Notes: generated by a model not told the origin, from the sequence alone. DNA of 64,000 nucleotides from Globisporangium splendens (GCA_006386115.1 VFIW01000023.1:372001-436000); one strand, 5' to 3'. Shown: positions 9,763 to 20,336, counted from the first letter of the stretch. Program-made: numbers and translations.

Positions 9763-10312
9763 CTAATTCAAGCAAAGGCAACAAGCGCCACAATGGCACA
9801 CAAGGGGAGCATTAGAATACACTACTGGCCAATGCAACAGAGCAAACAGACACGCGCAGGCAACCAAAAGCTGCCGAAGCAACATGCACCAGCGAAGCAA
9901 TGAGGGGGAGAAACGTACTTTGTGGCCGCTTGCTTTGTTGCTTCTGCTCAGGATTAGCGCAGTGGAGGGAGAGCACACAAAGATGCAGCATGACATAAAG
10001 CACATAATGAGCACTTCGGGGTCTTCAAAGGAACTCACAAGCTCCCCCCTTGAAGGGATGCACTGCAAGAGACCAAGGCGCATCAAACGAGCAAGCAAAC
10101 GAATGGACGTACCTTAAATATTCGGTCGTAAATAGCTCCTTCTCGCACTGTGTGTGCACGAAGCGACAGAGTCCCGCATTGCCTCCATTGCCATTCGTCT
10201 GATACTGCTGCTGCTGGAAGTCGTCCTCGGGCTCGGCTTTCCAGTTAGTCATCGCGTCCATGCTGCGTGCTCGACACTGTTGGCGCTGGTCAAAAAGTCC
10301 CACGGCACGCAC
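9763..10312 (-). other. Probable intron and 5' exon of the upstream regulator-like gene
   Basis: On the minus strand an ATG-led frame from 10312 (or 10258, MDAMTNWKAEPEDDFQQQQ) runs through a Cys-containing stretch (LCRFVHTQCEKELFTTEYL) to a strong GTACGT donor at 10112. The acceptor used by the main exon would be at 9763, giving a 350-bp intron, long for this window. The joined phase is wrong by one base, so either a mini-exon, a different donor, or a sequence error is involved. The exon is plausible but not proven. Confidence 0.35.
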
Positions 10313-12178
10313 ACGCGCAATCGTACAAAGAGTTAAGAGGAAGAAGGCACAAGCCCAGTGCCACGCACGTCAACTGCTTGCTCTCTTGGTTCTCGCTCTC
10401 GTGCGCAGAGAGCAGGGGGGAACAAACGGACCGACGCGGAAGTGAGCGAGTGCAGAGGGACGGACTGTGGACAACCGCGTGCGATCTTGAGCGAATGAGG
10501 GGCGGAGCCACTTGCGCGTGGTCTCTGGCTGGCTCTGGCGGACGGATCGGCTGGGCGCTTGTTGCTCCAGAGGCGCATGCGAGTGAGTGTTCGCTGCACG
10601 TCGACCCCCCTTGCTTTCTTCTCCAATTCCCCCCCTTTGCCAATCAGACGAACGCACAATGCGTCGATTGTGGGTTACACTTGGAGACGTAACCGGGTGT
10701 CGAGGTGTTTTCATCCAATCGGGTGGCTTGACAGACTCGATTTTGACCAATGGTATGTGTGTGTTTCTCTAATTTAATATAAAGCACGAGTTGGCCCTGG
10801 TTTTGTTCCGACGGGTTGTTTATCTTGATATTTGTGGTGTAACAAGAGCTCCTCTTTTTTATCCTTCTTCCCCCCTCTTGCCGTTCCATCCTTTTTATTT
10901 CCTTTTCTTTGTGTTTGTTGTATGTAATCTCATACACAGTCGCAGCTCGCTGCTTTTTTCGTTTTGCTGTTTTTCTTTGTTTATCCAACACTTCAGTTCT
11001 CAATGAGCAAAACCTGTGCATATACCAGCCAGAAAAGCACACACAGAGGATGCCTTATTTTGATTCTCTGCAGTACTGAATTTGGTGCAAGCTGTTGGCA
11101 AACCTATTACGCGAGGCGGAAAAGAGAATGCACATTCTGCGCTGGATCTCTTGCGAGGTGATGGCCAGATGTCCAGCAAGTCATCCCCTCGTTATTTACA
11201 GTTTCGTTCCTGTGTATGTACAATATGCATGCAAAATCGGAGTGAGTTGCCATCTGTAACCCGCCTGTTGCGAGTCTAACGTACGCATCATGCGAGGTGT
11301 GTGTGTGACGGCAGCGTCAAAAAGGGTGGAACGTTGCTGCTGATCCCATCCACCTCTCTCTCTCTCTCTCTCTCTCTTGGCAAGCAAGCACAGCAAGCAA
11401 ACTGCAAGTGTGAGCATTTATCACAACAAACAACTGTGTGCATATCCAAATAAGCGAAAGGGACCAAGGAGTTGCCAAAAGAACTCGCGCCGAAAGGTGC
11501 AGCCACCGGTGGGACGTGCACAAACCAGAAAGGACCCTGCAAAAGAGACATTTCTCTCCTTTGTCAGCATCAGCAATGGATCCTAATCCCGCACCACTCG
11601 TTTGCGAAGAAAGATCTCTTTTTCGCATTTGTTGATCTGTTGAGGTACTGCATGAATTGGTTGCACAAGGTGGGTTCTTGTTTGGTTGTGGGGAAATGGA
11701 GGCTTCCAATCTGCACGCGGTTGTTTGCTTGCAAATATGAGGTCGCAAGTGTGGTTGCAAAGGTGCGGATGTTGAAAAGAAGGGGGATGGATGGAGAAGC
11801 CGACCGACTTGGAAGGTCCACCATTGTACTTCCATGCTTCGGTTGCAGTGAGTAACGCATTGTTTTATGCAGGCTGCACATATGGTTATGAAAATTTTGC
11901 GCATCTGACTCCAAACTAACCACTTTGCGACTCCGAATCAGCAGTTGTTGATTGTCATCAACATTCATGTGTTATCAAATCAGAGAGTATGTAAACCTAA
12001 AGGGTGACGTCCTGATTTTCTTGATTGTGAGTGTGCGCATTCGAAATCTTCTTTTAATTCGGATGTCCGTGTTGCTGCAAGTTCTATAAAAACAGACAAT
12101 ACATAATCTTTAACAGACTCGTTACGATTCTCGAAGAGACACGTTCGGATTCTTTCTTGTGCTCCCATTGACTCGAAC
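10313..12178. other. Intergenic region, no gene seen
   Basis: About 1.9 kb of mixed composition between the 5' end of one minus-strand gene and the 3' end of the next. It contains a (CT)12 run at 11354-11378 and pyrimidine-rich tracts. Open frames here lack ATG starts or recognisable protein features. Confidence 0.5.
11354..11378. repeat. (CT)n microsatellite
   Basis: An uninterrupted dinucleotide run of about 25 bases. No link to a gene is apparent. Confidence 0.9.
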
Positions 12179-15100
12179 TCACAGCCGCAAGTTGAGCTGA
12201 TCGTTGTGGCACTTGGAACGGATCCACTTGCGCAGCGGTCCCGTGACGACGAGGAACTCGAACACGAGGATCGCCGCCATGTTGATGAGCATGCGCACCA
12301 CGAGGCTGCTCTGGAACGAGTGCGGCAGCGGGATATCCGGCAGCCCCACGACGTTCGTGGATGTCGCGATGCGGAAGACCTCGGTCACGCGGCTCGGCGT
12401 CCCGAGCGCCAAGTACAGCAGGAACCCAAAGAGCGCGCAAAAGTAGATCATGAGGAACACATTGCGGTACACAGGCTGGTGGTAGCGCGCGCCAAAGCCA
12501 AAGGACACGGCCGAGATCATGTACTGCGGCGAGACGACCAGGAAGAGCGTGGAGCTCAGCGGTGTGTCTTCCAGGAGCCAGCCCTTGGACAAGTCGACGT
12601 CCTCTGGGTTGAACGGACAGTACCACGCCTGGGTCATCAGCATGTGCACGCTCGTGTACAGGAACACGACGTGGATCGCGACTTGGCCCAGGATCGACAG
12701 CAGCGTTGTCGCACCGATGAGGCTCGACGTCGGACGCTCACATCCGAGCGTGGCTGCTGGCTTGGCCAGCGTGATTGCGTACGACAACCCGACGAGCACG
12801 AGACCGTCGTCGAACATGAACGAGTACTTGGTCACGAACACGGCGTTGCTGTACATCGTGAACCGCAGCCCACAGCCGATGAGGCCGTAGATGATCAGGA
12901 ACTTGAGGTTCCCGAAGGTTGTTGACAGCGTGCATCGCCCCTCGCGACACACGTCGACGACGGCGGCGATGGATTTCTTCTGACTTGTGAACGGCGACAC
13001 GACCGAAGCCTCTGAGTCACTGAGCGCGACGCCGACGTGTGCGATACGTAGCGCGCCACAGTCGTTGCCACCATCACCACACATGCCTGTGACAGCGCCA
13101 GCTGTCATCATCTCGGCGATGCAGTCGGCTTTCTCGACGGGCGTCATGCGACTGAAGATGCGGATGTGGAACAGGAACTTGGACAACTCACTCATCTTGC
13201 CCAGGTAGTTGAACGCCGGACCCGTCACCGCGAGCTCCACTCGGGTTTCATCCACGTTGCTGCTGCTGTCCACCATCTTGTGGACGTCCTTGTTCGAGAG
13301 GATCTCAAGCGTGTCGATGTCCTTCCACACGAGCGCCTTGCCGCCCTGCTTGTTGATCGCGAGGATGTCGCCCAAGATCACACGCGCACTACTGGGCACC
13401 ATACCGCAGGACCGCGCGATGTAGCACCCGGTCATCGCGTTATCACCTGTGATCATGACGCTGCGGATGCCGCCATCTTTCAGGGTCGAGAGCACGTTGG
13501 CGGAGTCGGATTTCAATTCGTTCTGGAACAGCACGAGGCCAAGAAGCGTCAAGTTGCTCTCCATGTCCTCTCGCACCGCCTGTTGCTGCTGCTGGAGCAG
13601 CTCCGATTGCTCGGGGTCGTGGCAGCTGTCGTCGTCAGAGTCACAGTCTTCATTGGTCTTGTCGAAAGCGAGCTCCGCTGTGGCCGGGATCTCCTTGTAC
13701 GCGATGCCGAGCACGTAGCAGCCTTCGCGCGCGAGCCGCTCGGCTTGCGCCATGTACTCGCTCGGCACGGTCTCGGGCGCCGCGAGCTCTTGGATCTTCT
13801 CGTACGCGCCTTTGCAAAACACAAACCGCCGATTCGTCTGCAGGTCCTGGACGATCACGCTCATGCACATGCGGTGGTGGTCGAACTCGAAGCGCTTGAG
13901 CAGCTCGAGCGCGTCGTTTCCGTTCGGGGACTCGACGATCGTGCGGATCTCCTCCTGGCCCGAGTCGTCCATCACCTGCTCCTCGATGAGCTTCCAGTTC
14001 GTCGCGGCGAACATCTTGAGCTCGACTTCGTTGCCCACGAGCCTGTCGTCCATGTACCCGACCGCGTGGCACGACGCGAGCGCGAACTTCATGAGCGGAT
14101 TCAGCTCGGCGCTGCTCACGTCGCTCAACTCGGCCGAGAACCTGGAGAGTGGGGGTATGCTGGCGCTGCTTCTCTGTGAGCTGTCGCTGCTGCGATCGGA
14201 CGCCAGCTGCACAGGCAGACAGCCTCGGTAGTCGAGTCCTTCCTTCGTGATCGTACCGGTCTTGTCGAATGCGAAGACGCGCACTTTGCCGCAGAGCGCG
14301 ATGCGCTCGGGGTTCAAGCAGAAGATGCCGCGTTGTTGGAGCCGCTTCATGCCGTTCACCTGACCGATCGTGACGACGACTGGGATCAGCGGATTCACGA
14401 CGGCCGAGAGCATGAACGTGCCGAACACGAACGCGAAAAAGTTGTTGCTGATACCGGCGTTGTCGATAAGGAACCGCATGGCGATGACCGCAGCCACGAG
14501 ACCGAAGACCAGCAACACGGAGATGAACGCCTTGAGGTGCTCGTTGTACTTGAACCGGACCTTGGCAGGGTACAGAATCGACTGGATCAGCTGACCGCGC
14601 ACTGTGAGCGCGCCAGTCGCGTGCACGACCGCGAGGATCTCGTCGTTCTTCTGGGCGTCCGCGAATCCACGTTTGCCAGAGAAGAGCGTCTTGGCTCCGG
14701 CGAAGAGCGTGTACTTCTTGCCACCTTGATCCTCCGGGTCGTAGACCTCGCGCGAAGTCGTCGGGATCGCGAACTTCTGCACGGGCATCGACTCGCCCGT
14801 GAGTGCAGACTCGTCGCAGAGCACGTTGCCCTTGAGCAGCACGAGGTCACAGGGCACGTCCCAGTCCTCGGCGACACGCACGAGATCCCCGGGTACCAAC
14901 TGACTCGCCTTGATCGTCTGCCAGACGCCATCGCGCTGCACAGCGACGCCGCCGTGGGTGCGCGTCATCTGGAGCACGGCCGCGAGCAACTTTCGTTTGG
15001 ACACGATGTTGATGACCATGACGACGACGATGATGACCATGTTGACCACCGCGACTTGCCAGTATCCGATGAAGTACCACACGGCGTAGCACATGACCTG

Positions 15101-16705
15101 GTAGACGTAGAAGAACTGGAACACCTCGCTCGCAACCGAGTGTGTCCAGGACGGCAGCGGCACGGCGATTGTATTCTGGCCGACGATCGCGAGTCTTCGC
15201 GTGTACTCGAGCTCATAGAGTCCGTCGCGCTGCTGCTCGCGGATCTGAGCAAACGTCTCAGGAAACGGCAGCGTGCCTGGCATGAACTTGCCGTAGAGCT
15301 CGTCGTAGATGTACCGCAGGTGCTGGAACTCGACATACCGATGGCCGTCCTCAGTGAACTGCACGAGCAGCGTCTGCTCGTAGCCCCGGCGTGTTCGCGG
15401 TAGCACCAGCGACTGGAGCTTGCGGACGCACGCCGAGATACCCGAACGATCGGACATGAGGATCTCGGACGCCTCGGGGTTGAACAGATGCACGTACTGG
15501 CACCGGTCGAGTGGCTGCTTGACGCGGAAGAAGTTGGGCATGCGGTCGTAGAAGCCCACGAGCAGCGTCAACCACGCCGCCATGAACGCCCAGAACACGA
15601 TGTACACCTTGATGAGCGTGTTCACCGGGTCGAAGAGCGGCGGTGAGAACCGCGAATTACCGTCGGCGATCAGCACGATCATGAGTGGCACAAGCGCCAG
15701 AGTCGCGAACACAAAGTACGCGAACACGACTTTGCCGACCACGGCATCCTGGTACCCGGTCTGCTCAACAGCATCGGCGGCTGCACGCAGCTCGACGTCC
15801 GAGCTGCGGTGCGTGAGTATCGGGATCGCCAGCACGTTGGGCTCGTCGACGTACTTGAGGCTGCCGTTCACGGGTTCCTTGCCAGCAATGCCCGTGGCTC
15901 CAGTAGACCGCGTCGACTTGCTCTTGTGGTTGTTGTGTGGCGTGGACGCGCTCCAGATCATCGCAAGCGTCGAGCGCAGCGGCCACCAGAGCAGGAACGA
16001 TGCCGCGAGTACGGTGTAGACGACGAATACGACCATCAGCGGAGCTTCAGTGAACGTCGTGAAGCGCGGCTCTGTCGTGGTGGTCGTGGAGATGCACGCG
16101 TCCTTGGCAGCAGTGTCCACGATGCCAGGTTTCGTCATGAGATTCGTGCAGGTCGCACCGATAGGGAAACTCGCGTTGTTGTTGCGTAGATTTGTGCGCG
16201 ACGTCCAGAACACCGTCGCGTCGCGGGAACTCTCGACCAACGACGCATTGACCACGATCGCACCGTCAAATGAGTCGTCGATCTTGGTCTGGATGCCGCA
16301 CTGCAGCGTGTCCTGGAGCGTACCGTTGGCGAGCACGACGCGCTGGATGCGGCACACGGACTCGGGCACGTCGTATTTAAACTTTGGGGAATCGGGCGAG
16401 AACTGGGACGATGGGAAGTTGACTTGCCGCGCTTTCTTCCAGCCGTCGTTATAGAATTCGGTATACTTGCCTCCCTGGGGCTTGCGAAACTTTGTGAAGA
16501 GCTCTCTTTCGGTGGCGCCCGCGGCATTTGTGTATTCGCAGCAGTAGTACTCTGGCTTGTGGTTCATGGCGCATGCCGGGTACGCGCTCTGATCCATCAT
16601 CGCCGCGACGAACGCGCCTTCGCCATGAAGACCGCCATTTCTAGCGAGTGGCATGATCCCCACGACCGCCACCAGAGCGCTGAGCGCCTGTTGCCAGGAC
16701 CTCAT
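12179..16705 (-). CDS. P5B-type P-type ATPase (ATP13A2/YPK9-like)
   Basis: 1508 residues from the ATG at 16705; an open extension to 16741 begins with TTG. The N-terminus looks like a signal peptide (MRSWQQALSALVAVVGIMP), followed by a large Cys- and Asn-containing luminal region, then a first membrane span at about residue 225. P-type ATPase signatures are in order: TGES (about 637), phosphorylation motif DKTGTIT with Asp814, TGDN, and GDGGND (about 1210). The run GIFCLNPERI before the DKTGT motif and the C-terminal half resemble P5B pumps. These work in lysosomal or vacuolar membranes and ATP13A2 exports polyamines. Several membrane spans follow. The M4 motif, PP-x-LP in P5B pumps, is NPLIP here (771-775), so substrate handling may differ. 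Length exceeds ATP13A2 (about 1180), mostly by the luminal N-terminal region. Confidence 0.85.
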   Translation of the reverse strand: MRSWQQALSALVAVVGIMPLARNGGLHGEGAFVAAMMDQSAYPACAMNHKPEYYCCEYTNAAGATERELFTKFRKPQGGKYTEFYNDGWKKARQVNFPSSQFSPDSPKFKYDVPESVCRIQRVVLANGTLQDTLQCGIQTKIDDSFDGAIVVNASLVESSRDATVFWTSRTNLRNNNASFPIGATCTNLMTKPGIVDTAAKDACISTTTTTEPRFTTFTEAPLMVVFVVYTVLAASFLLWWPLRSTLAMIWSASTPHNNHKSKSTRSTGATGIAGKEPVNGSLKYVDEPNVLAIPILTHRSSDVELRAAADAVEQTGYQDAVVGKVVFAYFVFATLALVPLMIVLIADGNSRFSPPLFDPVNTLIKVYIVFWAFMAAWLTLLVGFYDRMPNFFRVKQPLDRCQYVHLFNPEASEILMSDRSGISACVRKLQSLVLPRTRRGYEQTLLVQFTEDGHRYVEFQHLRYIYDELYGKFMPGTLPFPETFAQIREQQRDGLYELEYTRRLAIVGQNTIAVPLPSWTHSVASEVFQFFYVYQVMCYAVWYFIGYWQVAVVNMVIIVVVMVINIVSKRKLLAAVLQMTRTHGGVAVQRDGVWQTIKASQLVPGDLVRVAEDWDVPCDLVLLKGNVLCDESALTGESMPVQKFAIPTTSREVYDPEDQGGKKYTLFAGAKTLFSGKRGFADAQKNDEILAVVHATGALTVRGQLIQSILYPAKVRFKYNEHLKAFISVLLVFGLVAAVIAMRFLIDNAGISNNFFAFVFGTFMLSAVVNPLIPVVVTIGQVNGMKRLQQRGIFCLNPERIALCGKVRVFAFDKTGTITKEGLDYRGCLPVQLASDRSSDSSQRSSASIPPLSRFSAELSDVSSAELNPLMKFALASCHAVGYMDDRLVGNEVELKMFAATNWKLIEEQVMDDSGQEEIRTIVESPNGNDALELLKRFEFDHHRMCMSVIVQDLQTNRRFVFCKGAYEKIQELAAPETVPSEYMAQAERLAREGCYVLGIAYKEIPATAELAFDKTNEDCDSDDDSCHDPEQSELLQQQQQAVREDMESNLTLLGLVLFQNELKSDSANVLSTLKDGGIRSVMITGDNAMTGCYIARSCGMVPSSARVILGDILAINKQGGKALVWKDIDTLEILSNKDVHKMVDSSSNVDETRVELAVTGPAFNYLGKMSELSKFLFHIRIFSRMTPVEKADCIAEMMTAGAVTGMCGDGGNDCGALRIAHVGVALSDSEASVVSPFTSQKKSIAAVVDVCREGRCTLSTTFGNLKFLIIYGLIGCGLRFTMYSNAVFVTKYSFMFDDGLVLVGLSYAITLAKPAATLGCERPTSSLIGATTLLSILGQVAIHVVFLYTSVHMLMTQAWYCPFNPEDVDLSKGWLLEDTPLSSTLFLVVSPQYMISAVSFGFGARYHQPVYRNVFLMIYFCALFGFLLYLALGTPSRVTEVFRIATSTNVVGLPDIPLPHSFQSSLVVRMLINMAAILVFEFLVVTGPLRKWIRSKCHNDQLNLRL

Positions 16706-17882
16706 CGGTGTGCGAAACGAGGTCCAGGATCTGGGCTGCAAAGTCCAAAATGCCTCAGATAGAGTGAGTGAGGTGAAGAAAGGAGTGGGAGACCCAGGTC
16801 AGAATCCGAGGTTGCTCTCTATTCTTGCAAATTGGCGCATATCCTAATACCTGCGGCTGCTGCTAAATAAAGGGCACGGCTGTGACTCACTCGCCCAGTC
16901 CTGGCTGGATCTATCAATCCATTGGGAGAGAGCAGAGGAGACGGCGTGCGTGTGAGGGAGGTACCTCAACCGCAGCATCAAGTCATCCATCAATGAAAGG
17001 CGCCACAGTTTGATGATCACTCGCATATCAGATGCCCAGTCACTGATGCTTTGAGGCTCGCAGTCTCACTTCTAAGACAGATGGTCGCAGCAAGAGAGCA
17101 TCAGTGGCTCCTTGCATTTGGCGGAGATCATCTTCGCGTAAAGTATCATATACTTTGGAGCATGCAGTTGCCAGCTCCAGTTGAGATGCTCAAGGAAGAA
17201 TCGCATTCAAGCTCATGCACATGGATGCACGAGGAAGCATTGTGAATACTCGCTTATCATTCATATATCGCATAAAGCAGAACATACAACGGCAAGATTG
17301 GTACGCGATACCTCTTTAAAGTAACTAAGCAGCTGTATGTCGGAGCTCCTCGGTCGCGCTGATTGGCTGGCAGCCAATCAGATTGTCCGACTACTTTGCT
17401 GACTCGTGCAGTTTGGTCCCACCTTCGGTCTCATTTGTGAAAAAGATCTGAGATCGGAATGCAGATGCGAGCAGCTACGACTTCAAGGCACCACAAAAAT
17501 GAGAGCGGAGCAAGTTGCCACGCACAAGTGCATGCATCGTGGATATGAACGGATAGAGACAAAGAGAGAGTCAGGCAAACGCGACTCTGTGTCATCCAAA
17601 AGTTCCATATATCACCATTGCAAACGCTGCTGTGAACGTCCAGAACTCACAGTTGTAGCTTATTAGAGATAGCACGACTACGCAAAACCACACAACGTCA
17701 GCAACCGAAGCGCAAGGATCGAGTGATTGAGATTTCTCCAGAGCACGATCTCCGTCACTGCTCCACTCAAAACTGCAAGCAACGCACGCGTCGCACACAC
17801 AAACAAGGATGGCATCAAATAGTGATGCGGAACGCGGTCCAAGCAGCATCACGTCAGTTCGTCCTTGGACATGACGCCCAGG
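16706..17882. other. Intergenic region with a CCAAT palindrome
   Basis: About 1.2 kb. No convincing gene. It contains a perfect inverted repeat at 17359-17381 (listed separately). Confidence 0.5.
17359..17381. promoter_or_regulatory. Palindrome with inward ATTGG/CCAAT boxes
   Basis: CTGATTGGCT, a 3-base spacer, then AGCCAATCAG: perfect 10-bp arms, with two CCAAT boxes on opposite strands. CCAAT is the NF-Y binding site and an NF-YB-like gene lies in the same window. No gene starts close by, so function is unknown. Confidence 0.4.
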
Positions 17883-18455
17883 TTAGCGATCCGTGCGCAC
17901 AGCTTGGAGCAAGAGCCGTCCAAAGGGCGAGCGGCCGCCGTAGGATCCCGTCCAGCTGGGTTTGCGTCGCACCACGAGCATGTCCCACTTGTTCAGACGC
18001 ATTTCAAATACGTTGGATGCCTTCACCGCGACATCATCTCGGAACGGCTGCCACTGCTGCGACGACGAGAACGACGACGAGGAAGTCAAGGAGTTCGGAC
18101 GCGAATTGCCTTTGCGTCCACTTGGGACGATCCCCTTGGGCTCAAAAAGAGGCTGCGCTGCCGCAGAAGATGATGGGGTCTGACTCGGCACGGGACTGCC
18201 GTTGATCTCCAGGTAGTACTTGGACACGTCGGAGTCCACGGGCTCCAAGTACAAGTGCACGCGATAGAGTCCCGATTTCAGGATCTCGATGCGCCGGTCA
18301 TTGTCGAATAAATGGAAGCATGTCTTCTGCTTCATCATTTCACAAACTCGCCAGGCGATCAGGCGTTCTGAAGATGAGTCGTTTGCAGGGTAGCTGATCA
18401 ACGAGGCGTAGATTTCGCCCTTGTCGAGAGCCACGGGGGTGCCGCCGGAATCCAT
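17883..18455 (-). CDS. Stand-alone NRRIEIL/KWDM module protein
   Basis: 190 residues starting at ATG, made almost entirely of the module that forms the C-terminus of the next three family members. Shared marks are PVAL near the start, FDNDRRIEILKSGLYRVHLY, KYYLEINGSP, a Ser-rich loop, then NVFEMRLNKWDMLVVRR and SPFGRLLLQ. There is no DNA-binding head and no signal peptide. The short hydrophobic strands and the G-Y and KWDM spacing suggest a beta-sandwich, possibly C1q/TNF-like. It lies 408 bp downstream of a full-length family member on the same strand, so it may be a head-less duplicate. As a free module it might bind or compete with the larger proteins, if the module oligomerises. All function is inferred. 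Confidence 0.7.
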   Translation of the reverse strand: MDSGGTPVALDKGEIYASLISYPANDSSSERLIAWRVCEMMKQKTCFHLFDNDRRIEILKSGLYRVHLYLEPVDSDVSKYYLEINGSPVPSQTPSSSAAAQPLFEPKGIVPSGRKGNSRPNSLTSSSSFSSSQQWQPFRDDVAVKASNVFEMRLNKWDMLVVRRKPSWTGSYGGRSPFGRLLLQAVRTDR

Positions 18456-18863
18456 GCTGTGCTTGGGTTGGTTTTGGCTTCAGTGAAGAGACGAACTTGA
18501 GAGGCTATGTGCTGCAGCACACGGAGAGAAACGAGAAATGAAGCGACTGAACGAAGGCGGATGATCAGAAAGCGAATGGATGCGCTCATAGCACCGTTCC
18601 TTGTCTACAGCTTTATCACACCGTTGGTTAAAGTGGATGGGAGGTGACCATTGCAGCTGGTACACACGTGGGGTGCAATGGCATTCACAAGACAAGATGG
18701 CATGCTCTTCCAGAGCAAACGGTTGGAAGAAACACGACGCAAACGCAAGGAAGAAGAAAACGAGCCCGATCGGAAGAAAATTGAGTCCATCCAACCGTTC
18801 GACAGCTACTTGCAACCAACCAAAAGATATTCTGGAGCCATCACTGAGTGACCCATCGTCAGC
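18456..18863. other. Spacer between two module-family genes
   Basis: 408 bp between tandem minus-strand genes; the promoter of the stand-alone module gene should lie here. I see no DNA-binding domain remnant in it. Confidence 0.5.
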
Positions 18864-20336
18864 CTAACTGCTTTTCGTTTCTCGAGCACTTTCGATGATC
18901 AACCGTCCAAACGGTGTTTTCCCTCGCTGCGTGCTTGCCGCTGGTCCTGCTGCATCAGTAGTATTAGGATCGGCTTTGCGTCGCAGTGCGAGCATATCCC
19001 ACTTGCTCAGGCGCACTTCGGAAACGTTCGCTGTCTTCAGCGGAATGTCTTGACTTTGCGGAGCATTGCCGTCCTGAGTCAACCTTTTAGTCGTACTCGA
19101 TGCTCGAAAGGCTTCGAATGGAGTCCCATTGATCTCGAGATAGTACTTGGAGTCGTCCTTCCCCTGCGGCTCCAGGTACAGATTGAGCTGGTACATGCCG
19201 CTCTCGAGGACTTCAATGCGTCGATTGTCATCAAAGATCGCGAACACAGCACTCGGCGCTGCATCTTGTTGAACCTCGCTTGGTGCGTTCTCAACGCGCG
19301 TGCGGTTCTCGCGGATCGTCCACTGTACGACCTGTTCATCCTCTGAGAACGCAACGGGAGGCGCAAACAACGACAGAAACCCGTGGACAGAAGGAGAAAC
19401 TGGGGTGACTGGAGCCACAACCACAGCCTCACTAGGCTGAGTGGGTTGCGGGGTTGGAGTCCGGATCATATCCTCTTCCTGTGACGCAGCTGGAGCAGTT
19501 TCCATTTTGCTCTGAATCGATGCACTTACCTCAGCAACGCCGCTACTTCTTCTTCTTCGTTTAGCTGCTGGTTGCTTTGGCACCACATCCACTGGCAATG
19601 GTATCCCACGACGAGCCTCGGACTCAGTCGCTCCTGCTTTCTGCTTCTCCGCCTCACCATCACCTCTCTCGGAGCCACTCGATGCCTCTTTCCGAGGCTG
19701 AGGGTCCAGTTCGTCCAGTCCCTGTCGCAATTGTCGCCGCACGCGGCCTTTGCCCTTGCGATTCACGTACAACTTCCAGCGCCTTGTGTTCTTGAGAAAC
19801 TCCCAGCACGGCTGCGACGCGAACGGAGTCTGCTTCGAGTGCTGCTCCACGTACCGAGCGTGCGCGACTTTCAGCAGCTCGTCGCGAGTCTTCGTGTCCA
19901 TATCAACGGAAGAAGAACTGCTCCCATTGCTCGCCTCCCGTTGCGCTTGACTGTAAATATCACCAAACTTTGCGAGCGTCGCCTGCAGCGCCGACCAGCG
20001 CGACTGGAGCGACTGGTACGACCGGAACGCCGCGTCCTCGCTTGCCACGGGCGTCGTGGAAACGGCGTCTATGTTGACATTACCAACATTGAAATGCGCA
20101 CACACGCGCTCCCAGAAGGATGTCGTCGCGTCTTTTTCGCCATCTTCCTCCAGTGGCGTGGAGCTGTCGATGCCCTGGACGTCCTGCTCCGAGACGTGGA
20201 GCCACGACGCGCACAGCCGCAGGTCCTCGTCCGCGTGGAAGTTCTTGCCGCGCGCGCGGCGCTTGGCGCTCACAGGCGCAGCAGAGGCACGTGGAGGAGC
20301 TCGCTGGTGCGCATCTGGAGCTGCTGACGTTGCCAT
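18864..20336 (-). CDS. Myb/SANT-like head plus NRRIEIL/KWDM module
   Basis: 490 residues from the ATG at 20336 (MATSAAPDAHQ); an open extension to 20543 looks like leader sequence. The head (about 30-170) has the plan of the Myb/SANT-like 'NAM-associated' domain found with PIF/Harbinger transposons and ALP1-like proteins: NFHADEDLRLCASWLHVSEQ, SFWERVCAHF, SLQSRWSALQ, and CWEFLKNTRRWKLY. A basic, Ser/Pro-rich linker contains an RRRR nuclear-localisation-like run. The C-terminal module (about 318-489) carries FDDNRRIEVLESGMYQLNLY, KYYLEINGTP, DIPLKTANVSEVRLSKWDML and TPFGRLIIES. Likely a nuclear DNA-binding protein. No transposase catalytic domain is present, so it looks domesticated. Neighbours are a sister module gene and a LicD gene on the same strand. 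Confidence 0.75.
   Translation of the reverse strand: MATSAAPDAHQRAPPRASAAPVSAKRRARGKNFHADEDLRLCASWLHVSEQDVQGIDSSTPLEEDGEKDATTSFWERVCAHFNVGNVNIDAVSTTPVASEDAAFRSYQSLQSRWSALQATLAKFGDIYSQAQREASNGSSSSSVDMDTKTRDELLKVAHARYVEQHSKQTPFASQPCWEFLKNTRRWKLYVNRKGKGRVRRQLRQGLDELDPQPRKEASSGSERGDGEAEKQKAGATESEARRGIPLPVDVVPKQPAAKRRRRSSGVAEVSASIQSKMETAPAASQEEDMIRTPTPQPTQPSEAVVVAPVTPVSPSVHGFLSLFAPPVAFSEDEQVVQWTIRENRTRVENAPSEVQQDAAPSAVFAIFDDNRRIEVLESGMYQLNLYLEPQGKDDSKYYLEINGTPFEAFRASSTTKRLTQDGNAPQSQDIPLKTANVSEVRLSKWDMLALRRKADPNTTDAAGPAASTQRGKTPFGRLIIESARETKSS

Noticed and set aside
10313..12178. Possible small genes or RNA genes in the long intergenic region
   Set aside because: No ATG-led frame with protein-like composition and no tRNA-like arm pattern that I could confirm by eye.
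13166..15403. Long plus-strand open frames (13166-14179 and 14333-15403)
   Set aside because: Both are antisense shadows of the P5B ATPase coding sequence, whose motifs are unambiguous.
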